A stretch of DNA of 64,000 nucleotides from Paenibacillus spongiae (GTDB taxonomy: Bacteria > Bacillota > Bacilli > Paenibacillales > Paenibacillaceae): assembly GCF_024734895.1 (NCBI RefSeq), contig NZ_CP091430.1:1025001-1089000 (forward strand), written 5' to 3'. This document shows positions 53,375 through 61,887 of the stretch, piece by piece; the stretch's first letter is position 1, and every line of letters begins with the position of its first letter. The notes under the pieces were generated by a model that was not told the origin of the DNA, did no database searches, and saw only the letters and a list, made by a program, of their open reading frames with translations. A program made the translations under genes and the position numbers.

Positions 53375-53411
53375 AAAGAGGACAGCCGTTCGTCAAGCGG
53401 CTGTCCTCTTC
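53375..53411. terminator. Bidirectional terminator after the LigD polymerase gene
   Basis: AAGAGGACAGCCG and CGGCTGTCCTCTT form perfect arms around TTCGTCAAG; on the minus strand the stem ends TTTCTTCC. Confidence 0.85.
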
Positions 53412-53442
53412 GTATTCGTAAGCCTCTTATGCCGATCCCGAT

Positions 53443-54342
53443 TTAACGCCCTTTATTGTCGATAAAGGATAGAATCGGGCGAAGCGACTGGGGTGCCGTG
53501 CGGTCGATAAGGTCGCCTTCCCGATGCAAACGGCTCATAATGTTAAGCAGGTTATAGTCGGTTATGGCTGCATTGCGCCTAACCTCTTCCCAGAAGAGAG
53601 GCGTAGAGACAGTAGCACCGATACGCGCTCTCGGTGAGTAGGGGGCGACGATCGTTTTTCCCTGATAGTGCTGCAAATAGTCGATGTAGATCAAGTCCCC
53701 GCGGTTTTTCTTCAGTCTCTCGATCGTGAATAGCCCCGGATGCTTATCCGACAAGTATTTGCCCACGAACTCGCCGATCCGCCGCAGCTCATCGAAGGTC
53801 AGGTCGGGAATGAGCGGCACGATCACTTGGACGCCGGTGGCTCCCGACGTCTTGGGAACGGATTGAATGCCCAGCGAGTGCAGCAGATCGCCCACCAGCG
53901 ACGCCGCTTCCATAATACGAGGTTCTTCCTCGAGGGAAGGATCCAGATCCAGCACCCATTCGGTTGGATGGGCGGGATCGCTTATCCGGTCGAACGAAGC
54001 ATGAAACTCCAACGAGGCGAGATTGCCCAGCCATAATAGCGTCGGCAGTGAATCCGGCTTTACATAGGAAATATTGTCATGCTCCGAAACGTGAACAAAA
54101 TCCGGTGCGGGCTGCGGACAGTTCTTCTGATAGAACGATTTGCCGTGCACGCCGTCCGGAAACCGGATCGTAGTCAAATAACGGTCCTGGCAGTGCTTCA
54201 TCAGCCAAGGGGAAAGCGCGGTCAGCTGCTGCAGGAAGATGGCTTTCGTAATGCCCATTTCGGGCCAGAGAAGCTTGTTCGGGTTGCTGATGACCAGTTC
54301 CTGTCCTTCAACGACGATGGTGCCCTTCACGCTCCGGCTCAT
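53443..54342 (-). CDS. LigD-type primase-polymerase (NHEJ)
   Basis: A 299-residue protein equal to the polymerase domain of LigD. Visible motifs are WVLDLDPS with the metal-binding Asp pair, KTSGATGVQVIVPL, and the third catalytic region DLIYIDYLQH; the N-terminus has NPNKLLWP. These enzymes fill gaps during end joining. It is 78 bases downstream of the ligase gene, so a split LigD is encoded in one transcript with the ligase first. Start is ATG at 54342 behind AAGGAGG. Confidence 0.92.
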   Translation of the reverse strand: MSRSVKGTIVVEGQELVISNPNKLLWPEMGITKAIFLQQLTALSPWLMKHCQDRYLTTIRFPDGVHGKSFYQKNCPQPAPDFVHVSEHDNISYVKPDSLPTLLWLGNLASLEFHASFDRISDPAHPTEWVLDLDPSLEEEPRIMEAASLVGDLLHSLGIQSVPKTSGATGVQVIVPLIPDLTFDELRRIGEFVGKYLSDKHPGLFTIERLKKNRGDLIYIDYLQHYQGKTIVAPYSPRARIGATVSTPLFWEEVRRNAAITDYNLLNIMSRLHREGDLIDRTAPQSLRPILSFIDNKGR

Positions 54343-54420
54343 GGCAGATCCTCCTTCGGCAGCCGCATTACCTTCTCCCGATTCTGGCTGGCCGGCAATG
54401 ACGGGGAAGGGGGAAGTGAA

Positions 54421-55362
54421 TTAACTAAACGTGCATTCTTGTGGGGGAACATCCAAGAAAGCTTGAATCGTCGGCTGTCGCAGCGTTTTATTGGAAGTCC
54501 ATTCCATATAGTTTATTTTGACCGTCAGCCGCGGTTCTATCCATATAGCGTCTTTGTAACGTTCCGGCTTGTTTGCGAAAGGCATGGAACGAACCGTCAT
54601 TGTCGTTATCAGCTGCGTCAATGTCCGCCAGTCATTCATCGTTAATTTTCCTGAACCGGCATGCCCGATGTACCAGAAGCGTCCTGCGTCATCATACAGG
54701 CCCAATAGCAACGCATTAACAATGCCATCCCGTAAGGTTACGCCGCCGACAACCGCGATTAGATCCTGAACATTTTTTTTCTTCATCCAGCGCTTGTCTT
54801 TGCCGTCGATGGAATAGGTGCTGTTCAGATCCTTGATCACAATGCCTTCAAGCCTATGCTGCTCTGCAACCCGGTATAGACCGGCAATGTCGCTATAGCT
54901 TGGAACGACCTGCACCTGCACATTCGGACGAATAATGCTGCTCAGCAGCGTTTGGCGGTCCCGAAGCTTCTTGTCCTTAACCCATACGCCGTTAAGATAA
55001 ATCAAATCAAAGATCATGTATGTAATGGGAACAGTACCTTTCTGCTCTTGAATCCGCTGCGCGCTTCTTAAGCTGTCCCGTTTCATGACCTCATGAAAGG
55101 AAGGGCTGCCATTCTCGAAAGCGATCACTTCACCGTCAAGAATGAAAGAGTCTGCGCTGCAATAGGACTCGGCCTGCAGCAATTCGGGATACTGCAATGT
55201 TCGTTCATTCAGCCTTCGGTTAAATAGCTTCGTACGTTCGCCGTCAAAATAACTTAATATTCGGACGCCATCCCATTTAATTTGGGCCGTCCATTGATCT
55301 CCCTTGGGAAATTCACTTGCAGCAACAGGTTCAAAAGGAATGATAGGTTCCAGCTTCATCAT
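54421..55362 (-). CDS. ATP-dependent DNA ligase (LigD ligase-type, NHEJ)
   Basis: A 313-residue ligase. The adenylation motif I is IKWDGVRI with nucleophile Lys29, motif III LDGEVIAFENG, motif IV LEGIVIKD and the OB-fold part starts near MKKKNVQDLIAVVGG with motif VI region RLTVKINYMEWT. The size is that of a minimal nucleotidyltransferase-OB ligase. With the polymerase gene downstream and Ku 8 kb away it forms the bacterial non-homologous end-joining set. Start is ATG at 55362 behind TAGGAGA. Confidence 0.92.
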   Translation of the reverse strand: MMKLEPIIPFEPVAASEFPKGDQWTAQIKWDGVRILSYFDGERTKLFNRRLNERTLQYPELLQAESYCSADSFILDGEVIAFENGSPSFHEVMKRDSLRSAQRIQEQKGTVPITYMIFDLIYLNGVWVKDKKLRDRQTLLSSIIRPNVQVQVVPSYSDIAGLYRVAEQHRLEGIVIKDLNSTYSIDGKDKRWMKKKNVQDLIAVVGGVTLRDGIVNALLLGLYDDAGRFWYIGHAGSGKLTMNDWRTLTQLITTMTVRSMPFANKPERYKDAIWIEPRLTVKINYMEWTSNKTLRQPTIQAFLDVPPQECTFS

Positions 55363-55595
55363 TGCATTCTCCTAATGAAGGACTTCTTACAAGTGTAGAC
55401 AAGGAAAGCTGTTAAAATACCGGACAAGCTGACGAAAAGCCGGCTTCAACATGCTGCGCATTCATGAAACTAAACTATTCGGTTCGGGCCTGCAGAAGAC
55501 CAATATGGAGAAAATGATAAGATTCTAATTTTTGAGAGGAAGGAAAATGATGAGAAAAAAAGAATAATACTACACGATGTAATATAAAAAGGAGC

Positions 55596-55717
55596 TTTGC
55601 CGAATTTTCTGTGTGAAAAGCGGGGGAACCACTTTGGTGAATTAATTCCAGCTATCCAAGGAATTATAGGGAACCTTCAACCGAGCCATCAGCTAACCTC
55701 GTAGGCATCGAAGGGAG
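55596..55717 (+). promoter_or_regulatory. ydaO-yuaA (cyclic di-AMP) riboswitch
   Basis: The element has the characteristic parts in order: CGGGGGAACC, TTGGTGAATTAATTCC, TAGGGAACCTTCAACC and CATCAGCTAACCTCGTAGGCATCGAAGGGAG. It lies directly in front of a cell-wall hydrolase gene, the classical target class, and c-di-AMP should turn expression off. Only a few bases separate its 3' end from the start codon, so its end overlaps the ribosome site region. The gap from 55363 holds nothing else recognisable except an A-rich stretch near 55550. Confidence 0.93.
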
Positions 55718-55723
55718 AACAAG

Positions 55724-56197
55724 TTGAAGAAGACGATTATAGCGATAGTAGGGGCGCTGGCCGTATTCACATCGGGCGCCGGCAGTGTATATGCAGATCA
55801 GCCGAAGCTGACCGCATCCGTCAATGAAGTCGTAGGTACGCCATACAAATGGGGAGGTACGACGACGGACGGCTTCGATTGCTCGGGCTTCATCCTGCAC
55901 ATTTTCAAACAGTTCGATGTGAAGCTTCCGAGAACGTCGAAGACCCAGGCGAATACCGGAGAAAAGGTGGAGAAGGACGATCTCCGTCCCGGCGATCTCG
56001 TTTTCTTCAATACGGATGGCAAAGGAATCTCGCATGCGGGCATCTACGTCGGAGACGGGAATTTTGCCCATTCTTCCAGCAGCAAAGGGGTGCGCATAAG
56101 CGGGCTGTCGGATTCCTATTATAAGAAAAGATATGTCACGGCCCGCCGTGTCGTATCGGAACAAGTCTATAAAAGCATGATGAATAGTATCCATTAA
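55724..56197 (+). CDS. NlpC/P60 cell-wall endopeptidase
   Basis: A 157-residue exported protein with signal peptide (about 1-24, ending VYA) and an NlpC/P60 domain with Cys53 in FDCSGF, His104 in SHAGIYVG and the third polar residue His116. It hydrolyses peptide crosslinks of peptidoglycan. There is no separate anchor. Start is TTG at 55724 behind AAGGGAG. The ydaO riboswitch just upstream links it to cyclic di-AMP and osmotic/cell-wall control. Confidence 0.93.
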   Translation: MKKTIIAIVGALAVFTSGAGSVYADQPKLTASVNEVVGTPYKWGGTTTDGFDCSGFILHIFKQFDVKLPRTSKTQANTGEKVEKDDLRPGDLVFFNTDGKGISHAGIYVGDGNFAHSSSSKGVRISGLSDSYYKKRYVTARRVVSEQVYKSMMNSIH

Positions 56198-56265
56198 ACT
56201 GCAGGTCGGGATAGGTTTGGATCCGCAACAAAGACGGACGCTGGTGCAGCAGCGTCCGGAATAAG

Positions 56266-56307
56266 AAACGCGGCTGGACAGGTTGAGGGCTGTCCAGCCG
56301 CGTTTCA
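56266..56307 (+). terminator. Hairpin terminator
   Basis: AAACGCGGCTGGACA and TGTCCAGCCGCGTTT are perfect 15-bp arms around GGTTGAGGGC. The T run after the stem is short. Confidence 0.8.
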
Positions 56308-56378
56308 TGCATGTTAAAGGCTCAGGCGGGCAACTTCGTGCTCAGCCCCATCCTGTCTCATGGAATTTCACATGTATA

Positions 56379-56415
56379 TTGACGTAAGATACGGACAACA
56401 ACTACAATTCGTTGT
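56379..56415 (+). promoter_or_regulatory. blaI promoter with BlaI-type operator
   Basis: TTGACG and TACAAT are 18 bp apart. ACTACAATTCGTTGT (56401-56415) covers the -10 box and differs by one base from the perfect ACTAC-N5-GTAGT sites elsewhere in this locus, so the regulator probably represses itself. Confidence 0.75.
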
Positions 56416-56476
56416 ATACATGCGAGCGAAGATACTCAATCTGTGACATATCGAAGCAGGAATAGGGGGGCTGAAA

Positions 56477-56899
56477 GTGAAGGTTCAGCGGATGAAACTA
56501 AGTGAAGAAGGCTTGAACCGTTTCTTCGGGTCGCTTGAAGCCCAAATTATGGAGATCGTATGGGGCCGCGGAGAGGTCACGATCAAGGAAGTCCAGGCAT
56601 CGCTTGATGAAGAGCTTTCCTTCAATACGGTAATGACGGTATTGAATCGCCTTTCCGATAAAGGACATTTGAAGAAAACGATAACCGGCAAAGGAAGAAA
56701 TAGATTGAGCTCCTTCCAGCCGGTCCAGAGCAAGGAAGAGTTTATTCAAGAGCAGACACGTGCCGTTACGGAGGGGCTTGTTCACGAGTACGGACCGATC
56801 GTTCTGAATCATCTATTCAACGCTGTCGAGCAGGCGGACCCCAAACTGATGGATTTATTGGAGGCCCGACTAGAAGAGTGGAAGCGTGGCAAATCATGA
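56477..56899 (+). CDS. BlaI/MecI/CopY-family repressor
   Basis: A 140-residue repressor with the BlaI winged helix (about 10-80: EAQIMEIVWGRGEVTIKEVQ, SFNTVMTVLNRLSDKG) and a C-terminal helical dimer domain. The cleavage-region Asn/Phe of BlaI cannot be judged from here. Copper-binding CxC motifs of CopY are absent. Start is GTG at 56477 behind AGGGGGG; it overlaps the M56 peptidase gene by four bases. The locus target sites are described at 56401, 57767, 61909 and 61935. Confidence 0.9.
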   Translation: MKVQRMKLSEEGLNRFFGSLEAQIMEIVWGRGEVTIKEVQASLDEELSFNTVMTVLNRLSDKGHLKKTITGKGRNRLSSFQPVQSKEEFIQEQTRAVTEGLVHEYGPIVLNHLFNAVEQADPKLMDLLEARLEEWKRGKS

Positions 56900-57744
56900 G
56901 ATTCCAGAAGCATCGCCTCGTATTTGTGAGCATGATGGCCATCAGCGCGTTTGTCTGGCTTCAGATGGCGATCTATCTTCTCCATGAGGTGTTTGGACTC
57001 CGGCCCAAATGGAATCTATTGCAATACTGCGTCGCCGCGGTAAGCGAACAGACGGTGCTGAATCAAATCGTGCTAATCGGATTGAATGGCATCATGGCCT
57101 ACAGCATAGGAATGATCATATGGTTCATCGGTCAGCAGGCTGTCATGGAGAGAAGATGGCTGGCAAGGATGAAGATGAATCGCCATAACCGCTTGTCCAA
57201 GCAGTTGAACCGGAAGTACCGCTCGCTCGGCTATGAAATCACGGTAATCCGCCATGATTCCATGCTGGCGCTGACCTTTGGGTTTATCCGGCCGAGAATC
57301 CTAGTATCGACCGCGCTGCTCTCCAATTTTACGGAACGTGAAATGGATGCCATTGTACTCCACGAGGTCAGTCATTGCCGCAATTACGATCCTCTCCGGT
57401 TGTTATTGGTGAAGATGATGAAGGACAGCTTGCCGTTCATTCCGGTCTTACATCGCATGTCGCATTATATCGAGGTATGGGTAGAGCTGGAGGCGGACCG
57501 TTACGCGATTGAACAGATGAAATCGCCGATCGATCTGGCGAACGTGCTGCTGCGGTACTCTCGATTTAGCCAAAGAAGCCTCGTCGGCGTCGGGTTCGCC
57601 GATGAAGCGATCAATTACCGCCTGCAGCAGCTGATCGAGCCCAAAAGTAAAATCCGCGTCCCGATCTTGAATATCATTCCGTTATCGATATCCTCGCTCA
57701 TGATCTTTATCATTAGCAATATTTTTGTAAGCGGCTGCGCATAG
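56896..57744 (+). CDS. M56-family (BlaR1-type) membrane metallopeptidase, no sensor domain
   Basis: A 282-residue membrane protein with about four transmembrane helices (about 9-29, 54-79, 118-140 region and 258-280) and the M56 zinc motif HEVSH (156-160) with a downstream ELEADRYAIEQ. BlaR1 and MecR1 are twice as long and end in a penicillin-binding domain; here that part is missing. The signal must enter through the membrane or loops. It should cleave or inactivate the upstream BlaI-type repressor. The ATG at 56896 overlaps the blaI stop (ATGA). Confidence 0.88.
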   Translation: MRFQKHRLVFVSMMAISAFVWLQMAIYLLHEVFGLRPKWNLLQYCVAAVSEQTVLNQIVLIGLNGIMAYSIGMIIWFIGQQAVMERRWLARMKMNRHNRLSKQLNRKYRSLGYEITVIRHDSMLALTFGFIRPRILVSTALLSNFTEREMDAIVLHEVSHCRNYDPLRLLLVKMMKDSLPFIPVLHRMSHYIEVWVELEADRYAIEQMKSPIDLANVLLRYSRFSQRSLVGVGFADEAINYRLQQLIEPKSKIRVPILNIIPLSISSLMIFIISNIFVSGCA

Positions 57745-57763
57745 CCGCTTTCTTCGCGGTCAT

Positions 57764-57781
57764 TACACTACTTAGTGTAGT
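57764..57781 (+). promoter_or_regulatory. BlaI-type operator before ccdA
   Basis: TACACTACTTAGTGTA is a perfect 16-bp palindrome, and within it ACTAC-TTAGT-GTAGT matches the consensus operator of this locus. It lies 121 bp before the ccdA start. Confidence 0.75.
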
Positions 57782-57901
57782 TAAATGGCAGGCTGATCTC
57801 TCATGCTGAAGGCGGAGCTTCCTGATTACAAAACGGACGGTTTCGGAGGGACTATCGTATCCCAGCCTGTTCCTGCTACTATGAAATAAAGGAGATATCT
57901 C

Positions 57902-58615
57902 ATGAATGCTGCTGATCTAACGCTGTGGATCGTATTCGGCGCCGGATTTCTTTCGTTCATTTCGCCTTGCTGTCTGCCGCTCTATCCTTCGTTCCTGTCT
58001 TATATTACAGGCGTATCGGTCGAGGATTTGAAGGAAAGCGGCGGCATGGTTCAGAAGCAAGCTTTATTGCATACGGTTTTCTTCATTATCGGGTTTTCCA
58101 TCATCTTCTTTGCGTTGGGATTATCGGCCAGTCTGGTCGGGGGTCTCTTCTCGGAGAACCAGGACTTAATACGGCAGCTTGGCGGTATTATGGTCGCCGT
58201 GTTCGGAATGGTCATGATGGGCATCATTACGCCGAAGCTATTCATGAAAAATATCCGTTTCGAATGGAAACGCAGACCGGTAGGCTATCTGGGATCCGTT
58301 CTGGTCGGAATCACCTACGCGGCTGGGTGGACGCCATGCGTCGGGCCTATATTGGCTGCAGTGTTGGCTCTGGGAGTAAGCAATCCGAGCCAAGCGATGA
58401 TCTATACCGCATCATACACGATCGGTTTTGCCATTCCGTTCTTCATCATGGCCTTCTTCATTGGAAAGATGAAATGGATGCTCAACTATTCGAACCGCAT
58501 GATGAAGATCGGGGGAGCGTTAATGATCTTGACCGGAGTCTTGCTCTATACCGATAAAATGACGGACATTACGATCTTCTTCATTCAGATTTACGGCGGG
58601 TTTACAGGATTCTAG
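57902..58615 (+). CDS. ccdA: CcdA-type cytochrome c biogenesis/thiol-redox transporter
   Basis: A 237-residue membrane protein with six transmembrane helices. The two reactive cysteine motifs are SPCCLPLYPSF (C23/C24) in the first helix and GWTPCVGPILA in the fourth. It relays reductant from thioredoxin to the outside, for cytochrome c or other exported thiol proteins. The ATG at 57902 follows AAAGGAGATATCTC. A BlaI operator lies upstream. Downstream is a second protein of the same superfamily. Confidence 0.9.
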   Translation: MNAADLTLWIVFGAGFLSFISPCCLPLYPSFLSYITGVSVEDLKESGGMVQKQALLHTVFFIIGFSIIFFALGLSASLVGGLFSENQDLIRQLGGIMVAVFGMVMMGIITPKLFMKNIRFEWKRRPVGYLGSVLVGITYAAGWTPCVGPILAAVLALGVSNPSQAMIYTASYTIGFAIPFFIMAFFIGKMKWMLNYSNRMMKIGGALMILTGVLLYTDKMTDITIFFIQIYGGFTGF

Positions 58616-58628
58616 GAGGGGGACGGTT

Positions 58629-59372
58629 ATGTACGCATTCTTAAGCGAGCTCAGCTCCTACTTAAGCGAGCCTTTCCTGGGTGCGACGGAATCCAATATT
58701 GCGTTTGTCGCCGCTCTGTTTCTCGGATTTGTCGGAGCGGTAGCTCCCTGTCAAATCTCAGCGAACGCTGCGGCTATCACGTATTTCGGCAATCGTTACG
58801 TCCAATTCAAACAATCTTGGCCCGAAATCGCAATGTATCTTCTAGGGAAAATCGTATTGTTCAGCTTGTTCGGCGTTTTGTTCTGGTTATTCGGACAGCA
58901 GCTGTCACGGGATTTCATTCCGCTATTTGCATTTGCAAGAAAGCTGCTGGGACCGTTACTTGTGATCATCGGATTATTTTTGCTCGGGTGGCTGCGCCTG
59001 CCTTTTCAGCTTGGTGCCCGTGTGACGGGCGCCCTGCATAATGCCGCCGGCCGAGCGGGAGGCAAAGTCGGCGCTTTTGTGATGGGATTTGCCTTCTCGA
59101 TCGGCTTCTGTCCGACCATGTTCCTGTTGTTCTTCGGTTCGCTAATGCCCTTGGCCATGCAGTCTTCATACGGCAGCGTACTTCCTTCCATATTTGCAAT
59201 CGGGACGGCAATGCCTTTCTTGTTGTTGGCTGGATTTGCCGCCGGTCTGACGCTGGATCGGATTATAGTGAAGAGAGTGAAGCAGTGGGGGATCCGGATT
59301 CAGAAGCTTGCGGGTGCGGCACTTCTGCTGCTCGGCATCAGTGACACGGTTACCTATTGGACCCTATATTGA
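58629..59372 (+). CDS. DsbD/CcdA-superfamily membrane protein
   Basis: A 247-residue membrane protein with six helices. Two single-cysteine motifs, GAVAPCQISAN in the first helix and GFCPTMFLLFF in the fourth, mark it as a DsbD-like thiol transporter of the type seen in copper/thiol-stress clusters. It is 14 bases downstream of ccdA behind GGAGGGGG, so the two are cotranscribed. The different cysteine contexts suggest distinct partners. Confidence 0.82.
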   Translation: MYAFLSELSSYLSEPFLGATESNIAFVAALFLGFVGAVAPCQISANAAAITYFGNRYVQFKQSWPEIAMYLLGKIVLFSLFGVLFWLFGQQLSRDFIPLFAFARKLLGPLLVIIGLFLLGWLRLPFQLGARVTGALHNAAGRAGGKVGAFVMGFAFSIGFCPTMFLLFFGSLMPLAMQSSYGSVLPSIFAIGTAMPFLLLAGFAAGLTLDRIIVKRVKQWGIRIQKLAGAALLLLGISDTVTYWTLY

Positions 59373-59396
59373 TATTGAGGCGGGAGGGCGGTCGCG

Positions 59397-60029
59397 ATGC
59401 TGCATCTGATTGCGCTGGCGACGATGGCTATCGATCATATAGGCATCGTGTTTTTCGGCGATTACGCCATATTCCGGATTATTGGCCGAATCGCATTTCC
59501 GCTGTATTGCTGGTTTCTCGTACAAGGTTATCTGCTGACGAAAAATGTAAAAAGGTATTTGCTCCGGCTGTTGGGGCTCGCTTGCCTCTCGCAAATTCCT
59601 TATATGCTTGCGCTGCAGCAATGGGAATTAAACGTTATTTTTACGCTGATCATCTCTCTTATATGCTTATATGTACTGGATCTCAGGATAGAGAGTATCT
59701 ATAAAACGCTTCTTATCATCGGCGCCGCACTCTTCCTGATGGGTGTCCCGATCGATTACGGTCTCTACGGGCTGATGCTGGTGCTCGGATTCCGATACTT
59801 GAAGGGGTTTCAAATCATTATCGGCCATACAATTATTAATGTATCTTTCTTATTTGAATATGGCCTGGGATCCAGCATTCAGCTCTACAGCATTCTGGGG
59901 ACGCTGCTCATCTACATTAGCCAATCCTTCAAAGGGATGAATATGAATCGGGTGCTCAGGTGGATTTACCGCGGGTTTTATCCTGCACATCTGGCATTGA
60001 TTTATATCCTTCAGGCATGGATGGACTAG
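59397..60029 (+). CDS. TraX-family membrane protein
   Basis: A 210-residue protein with about six to seven transmembrane segments and the TraX features: MAIDHIGIVFF near the N-terminus, GRIAFPLYCWFLVQGYLLTKN, LSQIPY and the C-terminal FYPAHLALIYIL. TraX acetylates F-pilin in E. coli; chromosomal Gram-positive members are uncharacterised acyltransferase-like proteins. It is 24 bases after the DsbD-like gene in the same transcript. No conjugation genes are present. Confidence 0.85.
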   Translation: MLHLIALATMAIDHIGIVFFGDYAIFRIIGRIAFPLYCWFLVQGYLLTKNVKRYLLRLLGLACLSQIPYMLALQQWELNVIFTLIISLICLYVLDLRIESIYKTLLIIGAALFLMGVPIDYGLYGLMLVLGFRYLKGFQIIIGHTIINVSFLFEYGLGSSIQLYSILGTLLIYISQSFKGMNMNRVLRWIYRGFYPAHLALIYILQAWMD

Positions 60030-60040
60030 ACATGAGAAGG

Positions 60041-60069
60041 GGAACGGAGCATGCTCCGTTCCCCCTCAG
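60041..60069. terminator. Palindromic hairpin between traX and the multicopper oxidase gene
   Basis: GGGGAACGGAGCA and TGCTCCGTTCCCC are perfect complementary arms. T runs are lacking, so termination is only likely by position between convergent genes. Confidence 0.6.
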
Positions 60070-60081
60070 CCGTTATAAGGC

Positions 60082-61749
60082 TTATTCCGGTTTATTGCCG
60101 GCCTTCGGATCCGCTACGAAATCGGTTTTGAAATCCGTATATTCCAGCTTCGTCACCATGCCGGCCGAAGCATGATGAAGATCGTGGCAGTGGAACATCC
60201 AATTGCCTTCGTTATCCGCTTGGAAGGCGATCACATATTCTTCGCCGGGCTTCAGATTGATCGTATCCTTGATGACCGGCGAGCCTTCCAGCGGCTTGCC
60301 GTCTTTGCTCAACACTTGAAAGAAGTGTCCGTGTAGATGCATCGGATGATCGTCGGTCTTGGAATTATTGATGAGGCGGACCTTGACGGTATCGCCTTTC
60401 TTGACGTTGAGCTTATCGGTATTCGGAAATGTCTTTCCGTTGATCGTATAGACCGTGCTGCCGCTCTCCTTCTTCGTATTCAAATCCATCGTATATTCCA
60501 TCGTATACTTCTGATCTAGCGTAAACGCGCTCTTGCCCGATTGACCGTACTTGCTGAGATCTACCGCCGTCAGCTTGGCTCTCTCATTCGGTTTGTCGGA
60601 GCCGGCGTCCGCCCCTTCGTAAGCGATGACGGCCTTCATGCCTTTGACGGCTTCCGAATCGCCATGCTCCTCGATCAGCCATTGGCCGGGATTGTTCGCT
60701 TCAAACTCAATATCGTACCTTTCCCCCGGCGCGATCGTCACAATGTTGTCTTCCAGAATGCCGGGCTGATTCAAAGGCTGGCCGTCGGATGCCGTAATCT
60801 TAAACTTGTGCCCGTGCAGGTGAATGCGATGGGACATGAAACCGGCATTGACGAGACGAAGCCGCACCTTGTCTCCTTCCTTCACAGCCAGCTGTTCGAC
60901 AAGGGAGCCGGATTTGCCGTTGATCGTATACAGGTCGTACATACTCATATCATGTTCCATTTCCATTCCCGCGGACTTCGAATCATTGGTGCTGGCGCCG
61001 GCCGCGCTGTCGTCTCCGCCCATATCCATCTGGCTATGGTCCATTTCGGACATATCGGACATATCGGACTTTTCCATCTGGCTATGGTCCATTTCGGACA
61101 TATTGGACATATCCATATCCATATCCGCCATGCTCATCCCGGAGCTGATCCATTCGTCCAGCACCAGCGTATAGTCGCGATCGACCTTGGTTTCATCCTT
61201 TCCCTCTACGATGAACGATCCGTATAAACCGCGGTCCACTTGATTGACGCCGTCCTGATGGGAATGATACCAATACGTCCCGGGGACATCGGCAGTGAAT
61301 TTATAAGTGAACGATTTCCCCGGTTGTACGGCATTCTGCGTTACACCCGGGATTCCATCCATCGCATTCGGTACCGGAATGCCATGCCAGTGGATCGTAA
61401 CCGGGTCAGGCAGCTCGTTCTTCAGATGGATGGTAACGTCTTCGCCTTGTTTTACGCGGATTTCCGGGCCTGGAACGGAATTGTTGAACGTCCAGACCGG
61501 CAGCGTTTTTCCCGGTGCGATTTCCTGGCTGCTCGCTGCCGCCGTGAGGGTAAATTCTTTGCCGGTCAATTTAGCGGTCTTGACTGTGGTATTCGACGTT
61601 TCCTGCTTGCCTGACGTTGAGCCGTCATTCATATTCATGGTTGAATGGTCCATGCCGTCCATCGAGTTGCCGTTCATGCATCCCGTTAACAATATGGCGA
61701 ATGCACCGATCATGGCCGCTGTCGTTTTCAGCTTCCAGCCTTGTTTCAT
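60082..61749 (-). CDS. Multicopper oxidase lipoprotein with Met/His/Asp-rich insert
   Basis: A 555-residue lipoprotein with signal peptide and lipobox LLTGC. Cupredoxin copper ligands are visible in order: HWHG, WYHSHQDG, HLHGH, HPMHLHGHFF and the type 1/3 motif HCHDLHHASAGM. A Met/Asp/His-rich insertion (about 205-265) contains two copies of SEMDHSQM, coded by a 48-bp direct repeat at 61026 and 61074. The enzyme probably oxidises Cu(I) at the surface, by analogy with CopA and CueO. The start is ATG at 61749 behind AAAGGAG. The upstream region has a 12-bp palindrome TAGGTTAACCTA (61788-61799), possibly its own operator. Confidence 0.92.
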   Translation of the reverse strand: MKQGWKLKTTAAMIGAFAILLTGCMNGNSMDGMDHSTMNMNDGSTSGKQETSNTTVKTAKLTGKEFTLTAAASSQEIAPGKTLPVWTFNNSVPGPEIRVKQGEDVTIHLKNELPDPVTIHWHGIPVPNAMDGIPGVTQNAVQPGKSFTYKFTADVPGTYWYHSHQDGVNQVDRGLYGSFIVEGKDETKVDRDYTLVLDEWISSGMSMADMDMDMSNMSEMDHSQMEKSDMSDMSEMDHSQMDMGGDDSAAGASTNDSKSAGMEMEHDMSMYDLYTINGKSGSLVEQLAVKEGDKVRLRLVNAGFMSHRIHLHGHKFKITASDGQPLNQPGILEDNIVTIAPGERYDIEFEANNPGQWLIEEHGDSEAVKGMKAVIAYEGADAGSDKPNERAKLTAVDLSKYGQSGKSAFTLDQKYTMEYTMDLNTKKESGSTVYTINGKTFPNTDKLNVKKGDTVKVRLINNSKTDDHPMHLHGHFFQVLSKDGKPLEGSPVIKDTINLKPGEEYVIAFQADNEGNWMFHCHDLHHASAGMVTKLEYTDFKTDFVADPKAGNKPE

Positions 61750-61887
61750 AATAGGATCCACTCCTTTGATTTTAACGTCTACATGGCTAGGTTAACCTAA
61801 AGATGTGTAGAAGCTGTGAGTATCCAGCCTGCAATGGACTCGAGTTGTGAATGAAAAGTGAACTTTAGCCATCCTCGATAATTTTAG

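Noticed and set aside
56477-57744. Beta-lactam resistance locus
   Set aside because: BlaI- and BlaR1-like genes are present, but there is no beta-lactamase or PBP2a gene, and the M56 protein lacks the penicillin-sensing domain.
59397-60029. Conjugative element because of the TraX-family protein
   Set aside because: No relaxase, type IV secretion, integrase or attachment site in the window; chromosomal TraX relatives are widespread.
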